Part shown: positions 9,403-18,010 of the stretch, piece by piece
How the letters are laid out: the number at the start of each line of letters is the position of its first letter
Position numbering within the stretch: the stretch's first letter is position 1
Notes under the pieces: model-generated
Told to the model about the DNA's origin: nothing
Seen by the model: the letters and a program-made list of their open reading frames with translations, nothing else
The model's database searches: none
Position numbers and translations under genes: made by a program
DNA from: Eubacteriales bacterium
GTDB lineage: Bacteria > Bacillota > Clostridia > Lachnospirales > Lachnospiraceae
Direction of reading: 5' to 3'
DNA: 40,904 nucleotides
NCBI GenBank assembly: GCA_030524585.1
Contig: JAUNGJ010000027.1
Coordinates: 1 to 40,904 of the forward strand

Positions 9403-10728
9403 CTATACTCCCTCTTCCGCCACAGGTTTTATTCTCCGAAATTCTGCGATATAAAAGCCGTCGCTTTCATCAACTCCCGGAAGGAACTGTTTCTCCCTTG
9501 CCAGCTTAAATTCCGGAAACGTTTTCGCAAACCACCGGGCATTCTCTTCATTTTCACTTTTATGAATCGTACATGTACTGTACAGAAGCTTTCCGCCAGG
9601 CTTTACATACTGATTTACTACTGACAGTATCTCTCTCTGAAGCTTCACAAGACTTTCCTGCGTCTGCGGCGTCATCTTGTATTTCAGGTCTGTCTTCCGT
9701 CCCAGAACTCCCAGCCCGGAACACGGAAGATCTGCAATCACAATATCTGCCCTGCCTGCAGACTCCTCCGCAAAGACCGTGGCGTCCTGACACACGGCAC
9801 TGATATTGTCCATACCACTTCTTCTGATATTATCCCGGATAAGTTCTATCTTGTATTCGGTCAGGTCTCTTGCCTCCACATGTCCTGTTCCTTCAAGCTT
9901 ATCTGCCATATGCAGAGCCTTTCCTCCCGGCGCCGCGCACACGTCGATGATATAATCGCCCTTCTTCGGCGCTGCCCATTCCGCGACTTCCATAGAGCTC
10001 ACATCCTGCACCTGAAAATAACCCTTCTGAAAGCTTTCTACTGCCCCCAGATAATCATATCCGGATATTGACAGCGCGCAGGGAAGTGTCGGATGCAGAC
10101 AGACCCTGATTCCTTCCCTCTCAAGCTCAGCCGCAAGTTCATCTCTGCTGATCCTGCTCAGATTACAGCGGATAGCTGTCGGCTTCTCCCGCAGGAAATC
10201 CTTCAGCATTCCTTCTACCGTCTGCTGGTCGTATTCCTTCAGCCACTGGGAAAGTATCCACTCCGGCATGGAATAGGTAACCGAAAGCCACCGAAGCCTG
10301 TCTGCCTTATCCGGATATTTCACCTGCTCTATATTCCGGCTGATACTTCGCAGCACTCCGTTTACAAATCCTTTCAGTCCCCCAAAGCCTCTCTTGGCAG
10401 CCAGCTTTACCGCCTCGTTGCAGACCGCGGAATCAGGAACGCTGTCCATATACTTTAACTGATAGACCGCACTCCTGATAATCGTCCGGATCACCGGTTT
10501 CATTTTATTTACCTTTACCTTGGAAAACTGGTTGATGATATAGTCAATCTCAATCATGTGCTCCAGCGTTCCCTCGGTTACTCTCGTTATAAATGCGCGC
10601 TCAGATTTATCCAGATACTGGTAATTTTCCAGTACATTTCTAAGCGCAATATGACTGTATTCCCCATCTTTTGTTACCGCAAGCAGAATCTCCATAATCA
10701 GCTCCCGGTCATTTACCGCATTTGCCAT
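9403..10728 (-). CDS. rsmB: 16S rRNA (cytosine967-C5)-methyltransferase
   Basis: Has an N-terminal NusB-like RNA-binding domain (about 1-140, including SVPDSAVCNEAVKLAK-like helices) and a C-terminal Rossmann methyltransferase. SAM-binding DVCAAPGGKALHMA, the catalytic pair LPCSGLGVLGRK and STCTIHKSENE are all present. The start is uncertain by two codons: ATG 10734 is almost on top of the AGAGGG ribosome binding site, while ATG 10728 is about 7 nt away, so the latter is used. It sits between the metallopeptidase gene and rlmN. Confidence 0.94.
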   Translation of the reverse strand: MANAVNDRELIMEILLAVTKDGEYSHIALRNVLENYQYLDKSERAFITRVTEGTLEHMIEIDYIINQFSKVKVNKMKPVIRTIIRSAVYQLKYMDSVPDSAVCNEAVKLAAKRGFGGLKGFVNGVLRSISRNIEQVKYPDKADRLRWLSVTYSMPEWILSQWLKEYDQQTVEGMLKDFLREKPTAIRCNLSRISRDELAAELEREGIRVCLHPTLPCALSISGYDYLGAVESFQKGYFQVQDVSSMEVAEWAAPKKGDYIIDVCAAPGGKALHMADKLEGTGHVEARDLTEYKIELIRDNIRRSGMDNISAVCQDATVFAEESAGRADIVIADLPCSGLGVLGRKTDLKYKMTPQTQESLVKLQREILSVVNQYVKPGGKLLYSTCTIHKSENEENARWFAKTFPEFKLAREKQFLPGVDESDGFYIAEFRRIKPVAEEGV

Positions 10729-10740
10729 TGCCATTCCCTC

Positions 10741-11454
10741 TTAATCGTCTCTTCGTCTTCCTCCCGTCAGAATCAGGATTCTGAGAAGCTGCAGAATTGC
10801 AGACGCCGCACCTGCCACATAGGTAAGCGCTGCCGCTGTCAGCACCTTTCTTACATCTGCCACCTCTGACTCATAGAGCATTCCGTTACTTCCCAAAAGC
10901 TTTAACGCTCTGCCGGAAGCATTAAATTCCACCGGAAGCGTCACAATCTGGAACAGCACTGCAAGAGAAAACGCAAAGATTCCCAGATTTAACAGCATGA
11001 CAGACATACTGCCATTCATAAAAAGGCCGATAAGAATCAGCGGCCATGCAATGGAGCTTCCAAAGTTCGCCACCGGAACCAGCGCGCCCCGGATGGATAG
11101 CGGCGCATAGCCTTTTGCGTGCTGCAGTGCGTGCCCGCACTCATGAGCTGCAACTCCGATTGCCGCAACCGATGTGGAATTATATGTGGCGTCCGACAGG
11201 CGAAGCACCTTGTTTCGCGGATCGTAATGATCCGTAAGATTTCCCGCAACCCGATCCACTCTCACATCATAGATTCCCTGACTTCTTAAGATTCTCTCGG
11301 CAGCTTCCCGCCCGGTCAGTCCATTGTGACTGCGCACATGGGCATATTTTCTAAATGTTGTATTCATCTTTGATGATGCGGCCATACAGATAACCACACC
11401 AATTAAGACTAATAGATACGTAGGATCTATTCCAAAACCATATCCGTAATACAT
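10741..11454 (-). CDS. YugP-type membrane zinc metallopeptidase
   Basis: A 237-residue integral membrane protein. It has an N-terminal membrane helix (about 13-28), then a zinc site H104-E-C-G-H108 (VAAHECGHALQH). Two or three hydrophobic helices follow at about 125-175, and another near the C-terminus. This is the family annotated as zinc metallopeptidase or YugP (Zn_peptidase_2); its substrate is not established. It lies between fmt and rsmB, a common clostridial position. A hairpin with flanking A and T runs (11496-11522) lies just upstream and may partly uncouple it from fmt. Confidence 0.88.
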   Translation of the reverse strand: MYYGYGFGIDPTYLLVLIGVVICMAASSKMNTTFRKYAHVRSHNGLTGREAAERILRSQGIYDVRVDRVAGNLTDHYDPRNKVLRLSDATYNSTSVAAIGVAAHECGHALQHAKGYAPLSIRGALVPVANFGSSIAWPLILIGLFMNGSMSVMLLNLGIFAFSLAVLFQIVTLPVEFNASGRALKLLGSNGMLYESEVADVRKVLTAAALTYVAGAASAILQLLRILILTGGRRRDD

Positions 11455-11495
11455 CGTTCTCCCTCCTAATTTATGTGAATACTCTTATTATAATC

Positions 11496-11522
11496 GAAAA
11501 ACAGGTTAAAAACCTGTTTTTC
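11496..11522 (-). terminator. Symmetric hairpin with A/T flanks between fmt and the metallopeptidase gene
   Basis: GAAAAACAGG and its exact complement CCTGTTTTTC enclose a short A/T loop. In the minus RNA a U-run follows the CCTG arm, so this can act as an intrinsic terminator or an attenuator inside the operon. It is symmetric and could work in either direction. Confidence 0.65.
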
Positions 11523-11538
11523 ACATAAATTTTAGATT

Positions 11539-12468
11539 TTATCCGAGAACCGTTCCCGGCTCCACCTGATAGCCCCGCAAAAACGCGGCGGCCTCCATAC
11601 GTTTCTTTCCGGGAATTTGAAGAACGCCGACCTTCAGCATCCCTTTTCCGGTCTGCACATAAAATGCCTCCTTCGTAACCTTCGCAACCGTTCCCGGAGC
11701 CAGTTCGGAATCCTCCTCCACCACATCGGCTTCCCAAAGCTTCATTACCTTGCCATTCCAGGTGGTATACGCGCTCGGCCACGGATTTAAGCCTCTGATT
11801 AAGCGCTCGATTTCTGCCGCCTGCATAGACCAGTCGATATCTCCTAACTTCTTATCCAGCATTCTCGCGTATTCGGTCGGACTTTCGCCCTGCCCGGTAA
11901 ATGTGGCGGTGCCGTCTTCAACCGCCTTTAATGTTTCCACACAGAGCGCCGCCCCTGCTGCGGCCAGCTTATCGTGAAGGCTTCCTCCGGTTTCCTTCTC
12001 ATCCAGAACCACTTCGGTTTTTTGAATCATATCTCCGGTGTCCAGACCTTCGTCCATCTGCATGGTAGTCACACCGCTGACCTTCTCACCGTTAATAACC
12101 GCCCACTGAATCGGCGCCGCGCCGCGGTACTTCGGAAGCAGAGAGGCATGTACATTGATGCATCCGAATCTTGTCATTTCCAGAATTTCCTTCGGCAGGA
12201 TCTGTCCGAATGCAATCACTACGATTACGTCCGCCTCATATTTGCGAAGGTTATCGATGCATTCCGCTTCTCTGACCCGTCTTGGCTGAAACACCGGAAT
12301 CCCATGCGCCAGGGCAGTTTCCTTTACAGGCGGAAACTGAACCTCCTTGCCTCTTCCCTTTGGTTTGTCCGGCTGTGTGACCGCAAGCACCACCTCGTGT
12401 CCGGCTTCTATCAGCGCCTCCAGCGTTCCCACCGAAAAATCCGGCGTTCCCATGAAAATTACTTTCAT
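11539..12468 (-). CDS. fmt: Methionyl-tRNA formyltransferase
   Basis: Formylates initiator Met-tRNA using 10-formyl-THF. The N-terminal formyltransferase domain has the catalytic triad N105, H107 and D143 in INVHASLLPKYRG and GLDTGD. RGAAPIQWAVINGE and TTMQMDEGLDTGD are textbook. The C-terminal OB-like domain binds tRNA. At 309 residues it is full length. The start codon abuts the def stop (12469). Confidence 0.97.
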   Translation of the reverse strand: MKVIFMGTPDFSVGTLEALIEAGHEVVLAVTQPDKPKGRGKEVQFPPVKETALAHGIPVFQPRRVREAECIDNLRKYEADVIVVIAFGQILPKEILEMTRFGCINVHASLLPKYRGAAPIQWAVINGEKVSGVTTMQMDEGLDTGDMIQKTEVVLDEKETGGSLHDKLAAAGAALCVETLKAVEDGTATFTGQGESPTEYARMLDKKLGDIDWSMQAAEIERLIRGLNPWPSAYTTWNGKVMKLWEADVVEEDSELAPGTVAKVTKEAFYVQTGKGMLKVGVLQIPGKKRMEAAAFLRGYQVEPGTVLG

Positions 12469-12942
12469 CTATTCTTCCTCCTCATACTGCACTTCGTGAA
12501 GTCCGTCCTCTGCCAGCTCCACATACAGATGCCCGTCCAGATGATCGATTTCGTGGCAGAATGCACGCGCAAGCAGGTCTTCCCCTTCCAGAATCACCGG
12601 CTCCATCTCCTCATTCAGCGCCTTTACCTTCACATACTGGGGACGTGTCACCGTGCCGGCCTTCCCCGGAACACTCAAGCATCCCTCATCGCCGGTCTGC
12701 TCTCCGGACGTTTCTATAATCTCGGGATTTACCAGAACAATCGGCCCTTCTCCCACATCGATTACTACGATTCGCTTTAAAACGCCTACCTGCGGAGCCG
12801 CAAGCCCCACTCCCATTGCATCGTACATCGTATCCAGCATATCATGAATCAGAATCTTTGTGCGAAGAGTCATCTTCGTCACTTCCTTGCAGGTCTTGGT
12901 AAGAACCTCATCTCCCATTACTCGTATCTCTCTCAGTGCCAT
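12469..12942 (-). CDS. def: Peptide deformylase
   Basis: Removes the formyl group from new proteins. The three family motifs are intact: GVGLAAPQ (44-51), EGCLS (86-90) with the metal-ligand Cys88, and HEIDH (130-134). At 157 residues it is a short (type I-like) deformylase with an acidic C-terminal tail. It comes between priA and fmt, the usual order, so formylation and deformylation are co-expressed. Confidence 0.97.
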   Translation of the reverse strand: MALREIRVMGDEVLTKTCKEVTKMTLRTKILIHDMLDTMYDAMGVGLAAPQVGVLKRIVVIDVGEGPIVLVNPEIIETSGEQTGDEGCLSVPGKAGTVTRPQYVKVKALNEEMEPVILEGEDLLARAFCHEIDHLDGHLYVELAEDGLHEVQYEEEE

Positions 12943-12981
12943 TATACCCGTCTCCTCTCTGTTATATGATTTACATCTCCC

Positions 12982-13005
12982 GTATTTTCCATCACCGGAA
13001 AATAC
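12982..13005 (-). other. Intercistronic stem-loop between priA and def
   Basis: GTATTTTCC and GGAAAATAC form a perfect 9-bp stem with a 6-nt loop in the 71-nt gap. No U-run follows in the minus RNA, so this is not a standard terminator. It could be an mRNA-processing or stability element. Confidence 0.5.
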
Positions 13006-13013
13006 AGTTACAG

Positions 13014-15239
13014 TTAAAATATATTCATTGGATTAAAATCAAACTGAATCCGCAGCGTCTGGAACCCCGAATTTGCCTGAATATAGCGCTCCATATAATT
13101 TTTCGCTTTTATCAGCATACCATACTTCGGACATTTTAGGTAGAGAATCTTTCGGTAAACATCACTGACCTTCCCGACATATGGTGTGGCAGGCCCGATA
13201 ACCTCCAGCATTTCTCCCCCTACACGGACTGCATAAGCCTTCAGATATTCTGCCGCCGTCTCAAGATGGTTCTCATCCTTTCCCGTCATCAGCACGGCAA
13301 GAAGATTCTCTGCGGGCGGATAGCCCATCAGCTCCCGAAAGCCTATTTCTTCCCGGTAAAACGCCTCATAATCTTGTCTTTTAGCCGTCTCAATGCTATA
13401 GTGCTCCGGATTGTAGGTCTGAATCACAACCTCGCCCTCTTCTCTGCCTCTTCCGGCTCTTCCCGCAGCCTGCACCAGAAGCTGGAAGGTTCGCTCTCCT
13501 GCCCGGTAATCACCGGAATACAAGGACATATCCGCCGCCAGAATCCCTACCAGCGTCACCCCCGGAAAATCATGTCCCTTTACGATCATCTGGGTTCCCA
13601 CCAGAATATCAGCTTCCTCATGGGCGAATGCGGAAAGAATCTTCTCATGCCCGTCCTTCTGTCTGGTGGTATCCATATCCATCCGAAGGACTCTTGCCTC
13701 CGGAAATTCCTTCTTTACCAGCTCCTCAATCTGCTGGGTTCCGGCCTTAAAGCCTCCGATATGCTTCGAGCCGCAGGACGGACATACCCTTACCTCCTGC
13801 TCCTCATGCCCGCAGTAATGACAGATTAATTTACCATTATTATGCACAGAAAGGGACACGTCACAATGCGGACACTTTACCACATATCCGCAGGAACGGC
13901 AGGCGATAAATCCCGCATATCCCCGCCGATTTAAAAACAGCATACTCTGCTGCCCTTTTTCCAGCCTTTCCCGAAGCTTCTCCCTGAGAACATCGCTGAA
14001 TATGGAACGGTTCCCCCGGGCCAGCTCTTTGCGCATATCGGCTGTATATACCGCCGGAAGAGACTGGCCTGCGGCCCGCTTTGTAAGCGCAATCAGTTTA
14101 TAGTCTCCCCTCCGGCATCTGTAATAGCTCTCCAGAGACGGCGTTGCAGAGCCAAGCACCACGCTTGCCTGCTCAAGCTCTGCCCTGTGAATGGCCGTCT
14201 CCCTTGCGTGATACCGTGGCACCTGCTCACTTTTGTAGGTATTTTCATGCTCCTCATCTATTACGATCAGACCGAGACTCGGAAACGGAGTAAACAGCGC
14301 CGACCTCGGCCCTATCATCACATCCAGTTCTCCGGCAGCCGCACGCTGCATCTGGTCATAGCGCTCCCCGGCAGACATTCTGGAGTTCATAATGGATACC
14401 CGCTCGCCAAATCTCCGGTAAAAACGCATCACGGTCTGATAGGTCAGTGCAATCTCCGGAATCAGCACAATCGCCTGCCTTCCCGCATCCACTGCCTTCT
14501 GAATCATTTCCATATAGACTGCGGTCTTGCCGCTTCCGGTCACTCCGTGTACAAGATACGTCCGATACCGCTTCTTCTCATAATCCTCTGTAAACATACG
14601 AATCGCCGCTTCCTGCTCCTTTGTATAGCAAAGCACTTCGACCTTATCTTCCTTGTGTATTCTTGGATTTCTATATACCCGCTCCGACTCTACGGTTAAA
14701 ACTCCCTGCTCTTCCAATGCCCGTATCACCGCCGCCGTGATGTGAAGCTTCTTCGTCACAAGAGCATAGTCCAGCTCCCCGTCATCCAAAAGCGCCGCAA
14801 GCAGCCTTGCCCTTGCCTTCTGACTCTTTTCCAGATAATAGTCCAGCCGCTCTTTTCCTTCTTCCTCACTTAGAAGAAGTCTGATTCTGCGCTTCTGCTG
14901 TTCGTTTTCCCTGCGCTTAATCGGAAGGACTGTTTTCAGCGCCTGTATCATGGTGCCGCCATAGGCCTCGCGCATCCATGCCGCAAGCTTTACCAGTCTG
15001 GCTTCAATCGCCATTTTCCCTTCTGCTGCCCGCAGCACAGACTTCATCTTCTCCGGCGCATAGCCTGCCTCCTCGGAAAATCCCACCACATAGCCGTGGG
15101 TTTCTTTGTCCGCCCGTCCAAAGGGCACCACCACTTCCATTCCGATTTCCAGACTGTCTTTTAAGTGCTCCGGAATGATGTATTGAAAGACTTTATCTAA
15201 TTTTTCATGGGTAATATCTATGATAATATCTGCGTACAT
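13014..15239 (-). CDS. priA: Primosomal protein N', replication restart helicase
   Basis: A superfamily-2 DNA helicase that reloads the replisome at stalled forks. It has an N-terminal DNA-binding domain (1-200), Walker A GVTGSGKTAVYM, DEEH (VIDEEHENTYK), LGSATPSLESY and the zinc-binding insertion made of four CxxC pairs (CRSCGYVVKCPHC, CHYCGHEEQEVRVCPSCG). Motifs GTQMIVKGHDFP and QAAGRAGRG follow. At 741 residues it is complete. Its ATG lies 22 nt inside the murE 3' end, so translation is coupled. Confidence 0.97.
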   Translation of the reverse strand: MYADIIIDITHEKLDKVFQYIIPEHLKDSLEIGMEVVVPFGRADKETHGYVVGFSEEAGYAPEKMKSVLRAAEGKMAIEARLVKLAAWMREAYGGTMIQALKTVLPIKRRENEQQKRRIRLLLSEEEGKERLDYYLEKSQKARARLLAALLDDGELDYALVTKKLHITAAVIRALEEQGVLTVESERVYRNPRIHKEDKVEVLCYTKEQEAAIRMFTEDYEKKRYRTYLVHGVTGSGKTAVYMEMIQKAVDAGRQAIVLIPEIALTYQTVMRFYRRFGERVSIMNSRMSAGERYDQMQRAAAGELDVMIGPRSALFTPFPSLGLIVIDEEHENTYKSEQVPRYHARETAIHRAELEQASVVLGSATPSLESYYRCRRGDYKLIALTKRAAGQSLPAVYTADMRKELARGNRSIFSDVLREKLRERLEKGQQSMLFLNRRGYAGFIACRSCGYVVKCPHCDVSLSVHNNGKLICHYCGHEEQEVRVCPSCGSKHIGGFKAGTQQIEELVKKEFPEARVLRMDMDTTRQKDGHEKILSAFAHEEADILVGTQMIVKGHDFPGVTLVGILAADMSLYSGDYRAGERTFQLLVQAAGRAGRGREEGEVVIQTYNPEHYSIETAKRQDYEAFYREEIGFRELMGYPPAENLLAVLMTGKDENHLETAAEYLKAYAVRVGGEMLEVIGPATPYVGKVSDVYRKILYLKCPKYGMLIKAKNYMERYIQANSGFQTLRIQFDFNPMNIF

Positions 15240-16726
15240 TTTCTCACCAGTTCTCTGTCATCCATAGGGTATCTTACTCCCCGTATCTCCTGATAGGTCT
15301 CATGACCTTTCCCTGCAATCAGAATCACATCTCGCGGCCTTCGTCTCCTGACCGCATAAGCCACTGCCTCCTGACGGTCCGCGATGATTCTGTAATCGCC
15401 TTTCGTCTTTTTAATTCCCCGCTCAATATCCTTTATAATCGCGCCGGGCGCCTCAAACCTCGGATTATCCGTCGTGATAATGGTAAAGTCAGCATAGATT
15501 CCCGCCGTCTCTCCCATAGTAAATCTCCGCTCTCTGGAACGGTTTCCGCCGCATCCAAATACGACGACCAGACGCCCCGGTCTGTATTCCCGCAGTGTCT
15601 CAAGACTTTTTTGAAGACTCATGGCATTGTGTGCATAATCGATGAAAATCCGGCAGTCCGCAAGTTCTGACACTGCCTCCATCCTTCCCGGCACCGAAAC
15701 CGTTTCCAGCGCCCCGAAAATCACCTGCTCCGGCACGTCTAAAACTTTTAACGCCGCGATTGCCGCAAGTCCGTTGGATACGTTGAATCTTCCCGGCATG
15801 GAAAGCCTGAGCCTTCCGCCAGCGCCTCCCTGCACCTGACAGGTGATTCCCAGACGGTTCCCCTCATCTGTGCACTGAATCTCTGACGCCAGATACTCTG
15901 CCGCGGACGTTTTTTCAAGAGTCCCGTAGGTGATTTTTCTGCAGGAGCTCCCCTGCCAGATTTCTGCCAGATGCTCATCGTCCCCATTTCCGATTGCCGT
16001 ATCACATTGAAAAAACAGCCGCCGTTTGCACTGCAGGTATTCTTCCATATCCGCATGCTCTCCCGGACCGATATGATCCCTTCCGAGATTCGTGAAAATA
16101 CCTGCACAAAACCGGATTCCGTCCGTGCGGTGAAGCTTTAATGCCTGGGAGGACACCTCCATCACCACACTGTCGCACCCGGAATCTGCCATTTCCCTTA
16201 GATATGCCTGAATCTGTAACGATTCCGGCGTTGTATTCCCGCAGGTAAAGATGCGCTTCCCGGTATCAATCTGCACCGTGCCGATGAATCCGGTCCGAAC
16301 GCCTGCCGCAGCCAGCCCCGCCCGAATCATATAGGCTGTTGTAGTCTTGCCCTTGGTTCCCGTAATTCCAATGACCCGCAGCTCCTTTGCCGGATGTCCG
16401 TAATAGGACGCTGCCATAAGGGCCAGCGCCCTTCTGGTATCCGCCACCGCTAGGGCCGTGATTTCCTCTGCCATCCTCCGGCAGCCGGGACATGCGCCCT
16501 GCTCCTGACACCCCGGACAGTTCTCCTGAACAACCACAGCCGCCGCTCCCTTCCGGATGGCTTCTGAAAGAAACCGGTGTCCGTCCGTCTCATATCCCCG
16601 GATACACACGAACACATCTCCCGGCTCCACCAGCCTGGAATCACACCGCACCGCCCGGATGTCTGTATCTTCTGTGCCTTTGATTACTCGATAGGTAACC
16701 TGTCTTAGAAGTTTGGAAAGCTTCAT
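15218..16726 (-). CDS. murE: UDP-MurNAc-tripeptide synthetase (meso-DAP type)
   Basis: Adds the third stem-peptide residue during peptidoglycan precursor synthesis. Seen: P-loop ITGTKGKTTT (121-130), NTTPE (164-168), SSQALKLHR, the Lys234 that would be carbamylated (EEYLQCKRRLF) and D-N-P-R at 420-423, the signature for meso-diaminopimelate as substrate. Full length at 502. Unusual: the N-terminal domain contains two CPGC motifs (C70/C73 and C79/C82), which could bind a metal. AGGAG at 8 nt supports ATG 16726. A TTGACG -35-like box lies upstream (about 16785-16790), but I see no convincing -10. This is the first gene of the superoperon. A diverged paralogue is at 22257-23777. Confidence 0.94.
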   Translation of the reverse strand: MKLSKLLRQVTYRVIKGTEDTDIRAVRCDSRLVEPGDVFVCIRGYETDGHRFLSEAIRKGAAAVVVQENCPGCQEQGACPGCRRMAEEITALAVADTRRALALMAASYYGHPAKELRVIGITGTKGKTTTAYMIRAGLAAAGVRTGFIGTVQIDTGKRIFTCGNTTPESLQIQAYLREMADSGCDSVVMEVSSQALKLHRTDGIRFCAGIFTNLGRDHIGPGEHADMEEYLQCKRRLFFQCDTAIGNGDDEHLAEIWQGSSCRKITYGTLEKTSAAEYLASEIQCTDEGNRLGITCQVQGGAGGRLRLSMPGRFNVSNGLAAIAALKVLDVPEQVIFGALETVSVPGRMEAVSELADCRIFIDYAHNAMSLQKSLETLREYRPGRLVVVFGCGGNRSRERRFTMGETAGIYADFTIITTDNPRFEAPGAIIKDIERGIKKTKGDYRIIADRQEAVAYAVRRRRPRDVILIAGKGHETYQEIRGVRYPMDDRELVRKCTQILS

Positions 16727-16826
16727 TCTGACAGCTCCTCACGCAAAAGCTTTATTTATTATTTTCACACAAATGAGGGGAAGCGTCAACTGTTTCCATC
16801 TGCCAAAAACAGCGTTAAACTGCCAG

Positions 16827-16875
16827 CAAAAAAGAACCGTTGCAAAGACAGAATATTTCTCTGCCTTTGCAACGG
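16827..16875 (-). terminator. Terminator after hypB
   Basis: In the minus RNA, CCGTTGCAAAG pairs with CTTTGCAACGG (11 bp) around an inner partly paired CAGA-rich loop, followed by TTCTTTTTT. It ends the oxidoreductase-hypA-hypB operon. It starts 24 nt after the hypB stop. Confidence 0.9.
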
Positions 16876-16898
16876 CCCCGGTTTTACGTCTCAGGTAA

Positions 16899-17570
16899 TT
16901 ACCCCTCAATCCATGCTTTTGTGTTCTTTAATATCCAGTCTGCCAGCTTTTCAACCCCTTCTCCCGTCTTTGCAGACAGAAAGATAATCTCAATCTCCGG
17001 ATTGCGTCTTTTTGCGTATTCGACTACTTTTTCTTTGTCAAAGTCAAAGTATTCCATAACATCGATTTTATTCACAACCAGCAGATCGCAGGTCTCATAC
17101 ATCAGAGGATACTTCAGCGGTTTGTCGTGTCCTTCCGGCACGGAAAGGATTGTCATATTCTTGACCGCTCCGGTGTCAAATTCTGCCGGACACACCAGAT
17201 TTCCTACATTTTCCAGTATCACAAGATCCAGATCCTTCGTTCCAAATTCATGGATGCCCTGCCTTGTCATATCCGCATCCAGATGGCACATACCGCCCGT
17301 GTGAAGCTGAATGGACGGAACCCCTGCTTTTAACATGGTCTCCGCATCTACGGATGAATCGATGTCCGCCTCCATAACGCCCCATTTCAGTTTTCCTTCC
17401 AGCTCCTTTGCCAGTGCAAGGAGCGTTGTTGTCTTTCCGGATCCCGGCGAAGACATGAGATTCAGCAGAAATGTTTTTTCTGCCTTTAACTGCTCTCTCA
17501 GTCTGTCCGCATCCTTATTGTTATCTGCGAAAACACTTTCTTTAATCTGAATCACTCTTACATCATCCAT
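16899..17570 (-). CDS. hypB: HypB GTPase, nickel insertion
   Basis: A SIMIBI-class GTPase that helps load nickel, classically into [NiFe] hydrogenase with HypA. Seen: G1 SSPGSGKTT (41-48), the C95-H96 metal site in the switch region (TGGMCHLDADM), NVGNLVCPAEFDTG and the guanine-specificity NKID. The N-terminus has no His-rich or CxxCGC extension, so it is the short form. At 223 residues it is complete. It follows hypA by 15 nt, but no hypC, D, E or F gene or hydrogenase gene is in the window, so the client nickel enzyme is unknown. Confidence 0.94.
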   Translation of the reverse strand: MDDVRVIQIKESVFADNNKDADRLREQLKAEKTFLLNLMSSPGSGKTTTLLALAKELEGKLKWGVMEADIDSSVDAETMLKAGVPSIQLHTGGMCHLDADMTRQGIHEFGTKDLDLVILENVGNLVCPAEFDTGAVKNMTILSVPEGHDKPLKYPLMYETCDLLVVNKIDVMEYFDFDKEKVVEYAKRRNPEIEIIFLSAKTGEGVEKLADWILKNTKAWIEG

Positions 17571-17585
17571 TGGTCTTCCTCCCGG

Positions 17586-17927
17586 TTATACATATATTTC
17601 CTTTATCATGACATCTCTTCCGGAAATTGTCTGCCACAAGTCGCTGCCGCACTTCTCGCACTTCCCCTGGCCCTTTTCGATATTAAATTCTTCCCCGCAT
17701 TTTAAGCAGCGGGCGATTCCCGGTATCATTTCTATCTCAAGCTTTGCGTTCATCATACATTTTGAGCTTGCAATCGCCGGCTCCCAGCACGACGCGAAAT
17801 AATGCGGAATTACACTTGAAACCTCTCCGATTTCCATCACAACGCCCTGGACCTCCGAGATATTATTTTCCGCCGCATAGCTCTCCACTGCTCTTACCAC
17901 ACTGAACACGACTCCCATTTCATGCAT
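17586..17927 (-). CDS. hypA: HypA nickel metallochaperone
   Basis: A 113-residue chaperone that binds nickel through the N-terminal Met-His-Glu and a structural zinc through two CxxC pairs (CLKCGEEF and CEKCGSDL); both sites are intact. The start is the ATG at 17927 because the family begins MHEMG and His2 must be near the N-terminus. A GGTGG ribosome binding site precedes it, and the longer frame to 17984 has no family support. It is between the oxidoreductase and hypB. Confidence 0.93.
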   Translation of the reverse strand: MHEMGVVFSVVRAVESYAAENNISEVQGVVMEIGEVSSVIPHYFASCWEPAIASSKCMMNAKLEIEMIPGIARCLKCGEEFNIEKGQGKCEKCGSDLWQTISGRDVMIKEIYV

Positions 17928-17961
17928 TTGCTTCCCACCTTTACATTTCTTCATCATCAGC

Positions 17962-17989
17962 GCGGACTGCCGCTTTTCCGGCAATCCGC
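17962..17989 (-). other. Intercistronic stem-loop between the oxidoreductase and hypA
   Basis: In the minus RNA, GCGGATTGCCG pairs with CGGCAGTCCGC (11 bp, one G-U pair) around a 6-nt loop. No U-run follows. It may stabilise or process the mRNA and set different levels of the large upstream protein and HypAB. Confidence 0.55.
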
Positions 17990-18010
17990 AAAAATCATAC
18001 CGTCGGCAGC

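Noticed and set aside
11974-12780. Plus-strand frame of 268 codons across fmt and def
   Set aside because: It spans two well-conserved minus-strand genes and their junction; a shadow frame.
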